Made by a program: the position numbers and the translations under genes. From Oscillospiraceae bacterium (GTDB lineage Bacteria; Bacillota; Clostridia; Oscillospirales; Oscillospiraceae), in assembly GCA_904501855.1 (NCBI GenBank), contig CAJGCI010000020.1, forward strand, positions 1 through 20,627: a stretch of 20,627 bases of DNA, given 5' to 3'. The notes under the pieces were generated by a model, which made no database searches, was not told the origin of the DNA, and saw nothing but the letters and a program-made list of their open reading frames with translations. Each line of letters opens with the position of its first letter. Positions within the stretch are counted from its first letter, which is position 1. Positions 15,247-20,627 of the stretch are shown piece after piece.

Positions 15247-15275
15247 ATTTTATCATTCGGTCAACATGATAGCAA
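15247..15275 (-). promoter_or_regulatory. Promoter of ahcY with overlapping inverted repeat
   Basis: Read on the - strand: TTGCTA (15275-15270), 17-nt spacer, TGA then TAAAAT (15252-15247), an extended -10. The inverted repeat TATCAT (15251-15256) and ATGATA (15266-15271), 9 nt apart, fills the space between the hexamers and could be an operator. The leader is about 30 nt, too short for an S-adenosylhomocysteine riboswitch. Confidence 0.7.
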
Positions 15276-15316
15276 GAAAGAAAAGGTGACCATTGGCCGT
15301 TACGCATATGGTCACC
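15274..15316 (-). terminator. Terminator of murC
   Basis: Read on the - strand: GGTGACCAT with ATGGTCACC (9 bp, loop about 14 nt) then TTTTCTTTCTT. An outer stem (CTTTCTTG with CAAGAAAG) separated by a 4x4 internal loop can also pair. The T tract overlaps the -35 of ahcY. Confidence 0.75.
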
Positions 15317-15338
15317 GATCCTTTCTTGTTGCGATCTC

Positions 15339-16718
15339 TTATTTCTGTGCCAGCAGTTCTTCCCCGATACGGAACACATCACCGGCGCCCACCGTGAGGA
15401 TGATGTCTCCAGGCTGGGCGACAGCACGCAGATTCCGGACGATATCACCGTTATTTGGGAAATAAGTTGCATTCTCCAGCTTCTCGGCAAACATGCCGGA
15501 AGTGATGCCCCTGGTGTTCTTTTCCCGGGCGGCATAGATCTCCGCCAGATAGGTGACATCCGGCCGTTTCAGCTGTTCCATGAATTCATCGAACAGCGCT
15601 TCTGTTCTCGTATAGGTATGCGGCTGGAACACGACGATGACCCGTTTGTATCCCAGAGGCTCCACCGCATCCAGCAGAGCCTTCAGTTCACTGGGATGAT
15701 GGGCGTAATCATCATAGATGTCCGCTCCGTTGAATTTTCCCTTGAATTCAAACCGCCGTCCGGCGCCGTTGAATCCGGCCAGTCCGTAGGACACCGCCGT
15801 TGGTTTGATGCCGAGGCAGATGGACGCTGCCGTAGCGGCCAGAGCATTGGCGACATTGTGATCTCCCGGAACATGCAGCGTGACGTTGGTGAATGGTTTT
15901 CCCCGGAACATGATATCGAACTTGGTCGAGGCTCCGATGCGCCGGATATTGGCAGGATATACGTCAGCCTTGTCGCTCATTCCGTAACTGAAGAGATGAC
16001 GGTCGATGCCGTCCACCACATCACGGGTGTTGGCATCATCGATGTTATAAACCACATATCCGCTCTCTTTGGGTACCAGCAGTGCAAACTTGCGGAAGGA
16101 GGCTTTGATGTCATCCAGATCCTTGAAGAAATCCAGATGATCCTCTTCCACGTTGGTGATCACCGCGATGGTGGGATAGAAGTTCAGGAACGAATTATAG
16201 TATTCGCAGGATTCCAGAACGATGGCTTCACTTTTGCCCACGCGATATCCGGAGGAATCCAGCAGAGGCAGCGTTCCGCCGATCATGACCGTAGGGTCCT
16301 TCTCTGCCGCCATGAGAATATGGGTGCACATGGAAGTCGTCGTCGTCTTTCCGTGCGTGCCGGCAATACAGATGGAATTCTCGTAATCCTGCATGATGGC
16401 TCCCCAGCCCTCGGCCCGCTCAAAAACGGGGATCCCGCGGCGGATCGCCTCCATGATCTCCGGATTGTCATCGTGGACCGCAGCGGTGCGGACGACAAAT
16501 TCCGTATCGGCTTCGATGTTTTCCTTATGATGACCCTGATAGATCCGGATCCCCAGTCCTTTCAGATGCTGGACTTTCTCACTTTCGGAAATATCCGAAC
16601 CGGTGATATTCAGTCCCATGCTGAACAAAACTTCGGCCAGCGGTGCCATGGACACACCGCCGATTCCGACAAGATGGCCCTTCCGGCCGGGAGTTAGATA
16701 GTTTCTGAAATTACTCAT
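15339..16718 (-). CDS. murC: UDP-N-acetylmuramate--L-alanine ligase
   Basis: Adds the first L-alanine to UDP-N-acetylmuramate using ATP, beginning the peptidoglycan stem peptide in the cytoplasm. The 459 residues match MurC. Seen: N-terminal GIGGVSMAPLA (18-28) for the UDP substrate, the ATP P-loop AGTHGKTTTT (119-128), LESCEY, TNVEEDHLD, GAGRRFEF, YDDYAHHPSE and FQPHTYTRT, the last three typical of the C-terminal Mur ligase domain. Shine-Dalgarno is poor (AGGG about 12 nt away), so initiation may be modest. It is a single-gene unit ending at its own terminator, divergent from cca, with which it shares a promoter region. It lies away from other division/cell-wall genes. Confidence 0.97.
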   Translation of the reverse strand: MSNFRNYLTPGRKGHLVGIGGVSMAPLAEVLFSMGLNITGSDISESEKVQHLKGLGIRIYQGHHKENIEADTEFVVRTAAVHDDNPEIMEAIRRGIPVFERAEGWGAIMQDYENSICIAGTHGKTTTTSMCTHILMAAEKDPTVMIGGTLPLLDSSGYRVGKSEAIVLESCEYYNSFLNFYPTIAVITNVEEDHLDFFKDLDDIKASFRKFALLVPKESGYVVYNIDDANTRDVVDGIDRHLFSYGMSDKADVYPANIRRIGASTKFDIMFRGKPFTNVTLHVPGDHNVANALAATAASICLGIKPTAVSYGLAGFNGAGRRFEFKGKFNGADIYDDYAHHPSELKALLDAVEPLGYKRVIVVFQPHTYTRTEALFDEFMEQLKRPDVTYLAEIYAAREKNTRGITSGMFAEKLENATYFPNNGDIVRNLRAVAQPGDIILTVGAGDVFRIGEELLAQK

Positions 16719-16739
16719 ATGTACTCAAATCCCTAAATC

Positions 16740-16768
16740 TTGATGTTATTTTAATGCAATGATATTAT
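16740..16768 (+). promoter_or_regulatory. Promoter of the cca operon
   Basis: TTGATG (16740-16745), 17-nt spacer ending TGA, then TATTAT (16763-16768): an extended -10 promoter pointing right. Its -10 almost coincides with that of murC on the other strand, so polymerase cannot occupy both at once. Confidence 0.65.
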
Positions 16769-16792
16769 AATACCAGATGACTCTTATTACAA
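16764..16792 (-). promoter_or_regulatory. Promoter of murC
   Basis: Read on the - strand: TTGTAA (16792-16787), 17 nt, perfect TATAAT (16769-16764). The -10 lies in the self-complementary TATTATAATA (16763-16772), which also serves cca in the opposite direction. Confidence 0.75.
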
Positions 16793-16828
16793 GAATTTCA
16801 CTTTCCCTCTGATTTGGAGAAGTACTTT

Positions 16829-18013
16829 ATGATATATCCGCCGCAACATGTAAAACAGATCCTTCGTACCCTACAGTCCCGCGAGCATCAGGCCTTTTTG
16901 GTAGGCGGATGCGTACGGGACATGTTACTGGATATCGTTCCCCAGGACTGGGATATCTGCACCAGTGCACTTCCCTCTCAGATCATGGAACTGTTTCCGG
17001 GTTCCAGACCCACGGGGATCCAGCATGGTACGGTAACGGTTGTTGTCAACAACCATGAAGTGGAAGTGACCACGTTCCGGAAGGAAGATCAGTATCAGGA
17101 TCACCGCCATCCGGACAATGTCTCCTTCGTTTCCGATCTGACGACGGATCTCAGCCGGAGAGATTTTACCATCAATGCCATGGCGGTATCCTCCGAGGGC
17201 GATCTGGTGGATCCCTTCTACGGTATGGATGACCTGAACCGCCGTGTGATCCGATGTGTCGGGGATCCGGACATCCGCTTCAATGAGGATGCACTTCGCA
17301 TGTACCGTGCACTGCGCTTTTCCGCAAGGTACGATTTTTCCATCGACGAAATAACAAAGATCTCCATCCGGAAAAATGCTCCCAGTGCTCAGTATCTTGC
17401 CGCGGAGCGCATCCGGGACGAACTGCAGAAGATCCTGCAGTCCGACCACACGGACCGGATGAACGAGATCGCCTGGATGCATCTTCTCGACCGGTTCTGC
17501 ACGCCGGTGAGACCCGTGCCCGATTTTACCGATCTGTCAAAACTGAAAAAGCATGCCCACATCCGATGGGCAGGTTTCTGCCATGTTCTGAAGCATGCCG
17601 GATGGATCCAGTCCGCTTCCCAGCTGCTCCACGCCCTTCGCATGGACAACCGGACCATCAAGATCTGCAGCACCTGTTCCCTTCTGCTGGATACGAATCC
17701 TCCGGAGGACCGGATCGGATGGAAGAAAGCCCTGAGCAAATACGGAACGGATTCCGTGGAATGTGCTGCCATGATTGCGGACTGGCTCAACGGTACGAAG
17801 TACCAGAAGGAAGTATCCTCCATTCTCCGTTCCGGCGAGTGCTTCTCGCTGAAATACCTCGCCATCGACGGCAAGGATCTCATGGAGCACGGATACTCCG
17901 GTCCCGTACTGGGAGAGATGCTTCAGTTTCTGCTGGATTACGTCATTGAGCATCCGGAAAACAACAAACGGGAGCTGCTGATCCAGCTCGCCGGGGATCA
18001 TGAGGAAACGTAA
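16829..18013 (+). CDS. cca: CCA tRNA nucleotidyltransferase (class II)
   Basis: Adds or repairs the CCA end of tRNAs without a template. The 394-residue protein has the class II head: GGCVRD (26-31), the metal-binding DWD (Asp40, Asp42), TFRKEDQYQDHRHPDNVSF, RRDFTINAMA and the RNA/nucleotide-choosing segment FNEDALRMYRALRFSARY and ERIRDEL; the C-terminal half is the variable tail. The ATG at 16829 is preferred, 8 nt after GGAGA; an in-frame TTG at 16814 overlaps that ribosome site. The three tRNA genes in this window already encode CCA, so here the enzyme probably works mainly in repair (inference). It leads a tight operon with udg, DUF2156 and GNAT genes; its stop is one base before the next ATG. 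Confidence 0.95.
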   Translation: MIYPPQHVKQILRTLQSREHQAFLVGGCVRDMLLDIVPQDWDICTSALPSQIMELFPGSRPTGIQHGTVTVVVNNHEVEVTTFRKEDQYQDHRHPDNVSFVSDLTTDLSRRDFTINAMAVSSEGDLVDPFYGMDDLNRRVIRCVGDPDIRFNEDALRMYRALRFSARYDFSIDEITKISIRKNAPSAQYLAAERIRDELQKILQSDHTDRMNEIAWMHLLDRFCTPVRPVPDFTDLSKLKKHAHIRWAGFCHVLKHAGWIQSASQLLHALRMDNRTIKICSTCSLLLDTNPPEDRIGWKKALSKYGTDSVECAAMIADWLNGTKYQKEVSSILRSGECFSLKYLAIDGKDLMEHGYSGPVLGEMLQFLLDYVIEHPENNKRELLIQLAGDHEET

Positions 18014-18014
18014 A

Positions 18015-18578
18015 ATGTCGGAATTGGAAACTCTAAAACAGCAATGTCTGCAGTGTCAGAACTGCGGTCTGGCGGCCACCAGGACCAATCTGGTCTTCGG
18101 TGTCGGCAATCCGGAATCTCCCATCGTTTTCGTGGGAGAAGGCCCCGGGGAACAGGAAGATCTGCAGGGCGAACCCTTTGTCGGGCGTGCCGGACAGCTT
18201 CTGGACATCATGCTGGAGATCATCGGACTGGACCGAAGCAGGGTTTATATCTGCAACATCGTCAAGTGCCGTCCTCCCAAGAACCGGGATCCCCATCCCG
18301 AAGAGCGGGACGCCTGCAGGCCGTGGCTGAACCGTCAGCTCGAGATCATCTCGCCGAAAATCATTGTCTGTCTCGGCCGGATCGCCGCCACCAGTCTCAT
18401 TGATCCGGAATTCCGCATCACCCGTCAGCACGGACAGTGGTTTTCCCTGGACGGCATCAGCTGCACTGCCATCTACCATCCTGCCGCACTGCTGCGGGAT
18501 CCTGGAAAACGTCCCGAAACATTTGTGGATCTCAAGGAGATCCGCAGGAAACTGGATGCCATGGCATCCGAAAACTGA
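18015..18578 (+). CDS. Type 4 uracil-DNA glycosylase (Fe-S)
   Basis: Removes uracil from DNA to start base-excision repair. The 187 residues match family 4 enzymes. Seen: the catalytic-site motif GEGPGEQED (41-49), GEPFVGRAGQLLD, and the second motif HPAALLRDPGKR near residue 155. Four cysteines, Cys14, Cys17, Cys85 and Cys101, are spaced as in the 4Fe-4S site of this family (CX2C, then C in IVKCRPP and C in ERDAC). The ATG at 18015 is chosen over the in-frame ATG at 18000 because AGGAAA sits 6 nt before it and it starts one base after the cca stop. It is translated in a chain with cca and the DUF2156 gene. Confidence 0.93.
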   Translation: MSELETLKQQCLQCQNCGLAATRTNLVFGVGNPESPIVFVGEGPGEQEDLQGEPFVGRAGQLLDIMLEIIGLDRSRVYICNIVKCRPPKNRDPHPEERDACRPWLNRQLEIISPKIIVCLGRIAATSLIDPEFRITRQHGQWFSLDGISCTAIYHPAALLRDPGKRPETFVDLKEIRRKLDAMASEN

Positions 18579-18585
18579 GGTTATT

Positions 18586-19488
18586 ATGATTGAACTGCAT
18601 CCCCTGACCCTGAAAGACAAATCATGGTGTGATGAGATCTTCGCAATGGAAAACTCACGGAGCGCCGACTTCAACTTCGGCAATATCTACATGTGGGACA
18701 ACAAATTCAAACAGCACCTCACCCGATTCGGAGACCGCATCATCATCCAGCTCTGCTACGAGGACCGGCCCTATTTCTGTTTTCCCGTCGGCTCCGGTTC
18801 GGTCAAGGACGCCATGGATGCCATGAAGGAATACTCCGACGCCCAGCACCGCCGTCTCCGCATCAGCGGCATCACGGAGGAATACCGGGCGGTCCTGGAG
18901 GAACTCTATCCCGGCCAGTTCGAATTCCGGGAAGACGAACCGCTGTACGACTACATCTACGATATTGAGAAGATGTGCACCTATTCGGGTAAAAAGCTTC
19001 ACGGAAAGAAGAACCACTGCAACCGGTTCGAAGCCGATTATCAGTGGGAATTCGTACCCATCACCCGGGAGTGGATCCCCCGGTGCATCACCATGCTGGA
19101 TGACTGGATGGAAAAGAATTCCGAACGCCTGCTCCCCTCCATTCAGGAGGAATACGTCTCGATCCTCCGGGCCTTCAATGCCTATGAGGAGCTGAGGGTA
19201 TTCGGAGGCGTACTGCTGGCTAACGACAAGGTGGTCGGATTCTCCGTGGGGGAAAAGATTTCCTCCGATACGGTGGATATTCATTTTGAAAAAGCCTATA
19301 CGGACATCAACGGCGCCTACCCCATGGTCTGCCGTGAGATGGCCCGGATGGTCCAGCAGCGTCATCCCGAGATCCGGTACATCAACCGTGAGGACGACAT
19401 GGGACTGGAATCTCTCCGGAAATCCAAGCTCTCCTACCGTCCGGTCTGTCTGATCAAGAAGTATACAGCGAGGCATATCGATGACTGA
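18586..19488 (+). CDS. DUF2156 protein, phosphatidylglycerol lysyltransferase C-domain-like
   Basis: A 300-residue soluble protein of the DUF2156/LPG_synthase_C group, a double-GNAT fold related to the aminoacyl-tRNA-using domain of MprF, but without the membrane-spanning part. Features matching the group: NFGNIYMWDN near residue 30, YDYIYDIEKMCTYSGKKLHGKKNHCNRF (first half to second half transition), and the C-terminal YINREDDMGLESLRKSKLSY. No signal peptide or membrane helix is visible. Substrate and donor are unknown. The ATG at 18586, 5 nt after GAGG, is chosen over a longer in-frame ORF that runs through udg. It starts 7 bp after udg and overlaps the next gene by 8 bp. Confidence 0.88.
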   Translation: MIELHPLTLKDKSWCDEIFAMENSRSADFNFGNIYMWDNKFKQHLTRFGDRIIIQLCYEDRPYFCFPVGSGSVKDAMDAMKEYSDAQHRRLRISGITEEYRAVLEELYPGQFEFREDEPLYDYIYDIEKMCTYSGKKLHGKKNHCNRFEADYQWEFVPITREWIPRCITMLDDWMEKNSERLLPSIQEEYVSILRAFNAYEELRVFGGVLLANDKVVGFSVGEKISSDTVDIHFEKAYTDINGAYPMVCREMARMVQQRHPEIRYINREDDMGLESLRKSKLSYRPVCLIKKYTARHIDD

Positions 19489-20278
19489 AATCACGATTCG
19501 AATAATACAGGCGGAAGACCGCGAGGCCGTCGTGTCCCTGTGGCACGACGTATTCGGAGACGACAAGGAGTATATCCGTGATTTTCTGAACCTTCTCTCC
19601 ACCTGCGGCTATACCGCCGCCGCCTTCTGCGGGGAGGAACTCTGCTCCATGACAACGGTGATCCGGGATCTGTCTATGGAAACGGAGTCCTGCTCCTATC
19701 TCTACGCGGTAGCGACACGGGAAGGATACCGAAGTCAGCAGCTGGCATCGCGCGTGCTGGATTTCTGTGTAAAGAAGGAACAGAAAGACGGCCGGCTCGT
19801 ATTTACGGCACCGGCTGAGGACGGACTGTTTGCCTGGTATGACCGGACGATCGGGGCAAAACATATCGTCTCATGCAGCAAAAAACATGCTGGGTATCTT
19901 CCGGAGGCACCGCTTCTTTCCATTGAGAAGATCGATGCCGTTTCCTACGGCAGCCTTCGGGAACAGATCCTGAACAATTATCCACACATCGCTGCGGGAC
20001 AGGACTATCTGCGGTTAACGGACTGCCTCTGTTCCTATTACGGCGGCGGGCTGTACCGGATCGGCGCTTCCATCGCCGCAGTCTATCCCGAGGGGGATAC
20101 TCTTCGGTGCCAGGAACTGCTCCCCGGCCCGGACAAGGAAGAAGACGTCGTTCAGACGCTTCTTCACACGTTCCGCGTCCGTTCCATCGATTACCGGACC
20201 ATCGGGACCGGAACCGATTACATCGCCGCAGTTTCACCCTTTCCCCGATCAGACTGGTTCGGACTGATTCTGGACTGA
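19481..20278 (+). CDS. GNAT family N-acetyltransferase with extra C-terminal domain
   Basis: A 265-residue protein. Residues 1-130 are a GNAT acyltransferase domain: the start ITIRIIQAEDREAVVSLWHDVFGDD is the typical first strand and helices, and YLYAVATREGYRSQQLASRVLDF (about 73-95) is the acetyl-CoA-binding motif A, with the usual RGxGxG-like loop in degenerate form (REGYRSQQLA). The rest, about 130-265, matches nothing I recognise; Eis-like proteins also carry a C-terminal domain after GNAT. The start ATG lies inside the end of the DUF2156 gene (8-bp overlap), so the two are likely translationally coupled. A terminator follows directly. Substrate not known. Confidence 0.85.
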   Translation: MTEITIRIIQAEDREAVVSLWHDVFGDDKEYIRDFLNLLSTCGYTAAAFCGEELCSMTTVIRDLSMETESCSYLYAVATREGYRSQQLASRVLDFCVKKEQKDGRLVFTAPAEDGLFAWYDRTIGAKHIVSCSKKHAGYLPEAPLLSIEKIDAVSYGSLREQILNNYPHIAAGQDYLRLTDCLCSYYGGGLYRIGASIAAVYPEGDTLRCQELLPGPDKEEDVVQTLLHTFRVRSIDYRTIGTGTDYIAAVSPFPRSDWFGLILD

Positions 20279-20284
20279 ATACCA

Positions 20285-20316
20285 ACAGACGGAACAATGG
20301 TTTTCCGTCTGTTTTT
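20285..20316 (+). terminator. Terminator of the cca operon
   Basis: A 10-bp perfect stem (ACAGACGGAA with TTCCGTCTGT, 8-nt loop) ending in five Ts, directly after the GNAT stop codon. Confidence 0.9.
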
Positions 20317-20409
20317 ACTGTTTTTCCGGACTTTTTTCCGGTCAGAGAATGTTAATGTTTTGTCTTGTTGATTGTTACAATATTAGCACTTCAAAAACCC
20401 CCTGATTTG

Positions 20410-20439
20410 TTGACAATCAATTAAATCATATAGTAATAT
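20410..20439 (+). promoter_or_regulatory. Promoter of the NfnA/SudB-like gene
   Basis: Consensus TTGACA (20410-20415), 18-nt spacer, TAATAT (20434-20439), about 50 nt before the ATG. TTGATTGT (20368-20375) and ACAATCAA (20413-20420) form an 8-bp inverted repeat, the right arm of which overlaps the -35; TGTCAA at 20460-20465 mirrors the -35. Any of these could be a regulator site; no known motif is matched with confidence. Confidence 0.65.
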
Positions 20440-20490
20440 TTCTTATTGAAGGCACAATGTGTCAATACATCAGAGATAAGAGGTAATCAG

Positions 20491-20627
20491 ATGTTCAAGA
20501 TCGTTAAAAAGAGATTTCTGAATGATGCAAAGACGATTTGCTTGTTCGAAATTGAAGCACCTCTGGTCGCCAAACATGCTCAGGCCGGTCAGTTCGTTAT
20601 CTTCCGTCTGGATGAACAGGGCGAACG
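20491..20627 (+). CDS. Sulfide/dihydroorotate dehydrogenase-like FAD/NAD-binding subunit (5' part)
   Basis: Only the first 45 residues are inside the window. MFKIVKKRFLNDAKTICLF, then EIEAPLVAKHAQAGQFVIFR and DEQGER, match the start of the ferredoxin-NADP reductase-like FAD-binding domain found in the small subunit of NfnAB (NADH-dependent ferredoxin:NADP oxidoreductase) and SudAB. By family precedent the large subunit (GltA/NfnB-like) would follow directly to the right. AAGAGGT about 7 nt before the ATG is the ribosome site. NfnAB couples NADH, ferredoxin and NADP pools by electron bifurcation in many anaerobes; the fragment cannot distinguish NfnA from SudB. Confidence 0.8.
   Translation, partial: MFKIVKKRFLNDAKTICLFEIEAPLVAKHAQAGQFVIFRLDEQGE

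Noticed and set aside
18364..18585. Longer start for the DUF2156 gene inside the uracil-DNA glycosylase gene
   Set aside because: The extra residues are an out-of-frame reading of udg; the ATG at 18586 has a proper ribosome site and a family-like N terminus.

Overview
This is a chromosomal window from a low-to-mid GC Gram-positive bacterium, most likely an anaerobic Clostridia (Lachnospiraceae- or Oscillospiraceae-like). The evidence is the Firmicutes-style cluster of lower-glycolysis genes, strong GGAGG ribosome sites, sigma-A-like promoters, CCA-encoding tRNA genes, a COG1313 radical SAM protein, a short archaeal/Thermotoga-type AhcY, and at the right edge the start of an NfnA/SudB-type FAD/NAD-binding subunit. 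The genus cannot be named from this sequence. All complete genes look intact. I see no phage, insertion sequence, CRISPR array, toxin-antitoxin pair or defence island; this is housekeeping chromosome.

Layout. 1-1486 (+ strand): a terminator and a partial duplicate of it, a small TfoX-N protein, then dapF with its own promoter. 1486-1885 (- strand): tRNA-Met(CAT) and tRNA-Glu(TTC), co-transcribed, then tRNA-Val(CAC) on its own promoter; each CCA end runs straight into a hairpin. 1945-7401 (- strand): trmL-pgk-tpiA-gpmI-eno, ending in a strong terminator, with no gapA. 7402-7606: an AT-rich divergent control region with a palindrome over the rightward -10. 7607-9596 (+ strand): a radical SAM gene and a cysteine-rich FMN-dependent alpha-hydroxy-acid dehydrogenase gene. 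9659-11272 (+ strand): an ABC-F ATPase with a degenerate second ATP site, convergent with the next operon across a bidirectional terminator. 11345-15210 (- strand, transcribed right to left): ahcY-mgtE-substrate-binding lipoprotein. 15339-16718 (- strand): murC, divergent from a tight + strand operon cca-udg(type 4)-DUF2156-GNAT (16829-20278). murC and cca appear to use one palindromic -10 in opposite directions. 20491-20627: the 5' end of an NfnA/SudB-like gene behind a TTGACA promoter.

How the genes fit together. Cell-wall supply (DapF makes meso-diaminopimelate; MurC starts the stem peptide), the second half of glycolysis, tRNA supply and repair (three tRNAs, TrmL, Cca), uracil repair, S-adenosylhomocysteine recycling and Mg2+ uptake are all core functions. 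The least explained parts are the radical SAM / Cys-rich FMN dehydrogenase pair with its operator-like palindrome, the DUF2156 + GNAT pair behind cca and udg, and the orphan solute-binding lipoprotein behind mgtE. No convincing wholly new system is visible; the findings list the best leads with graded interest.
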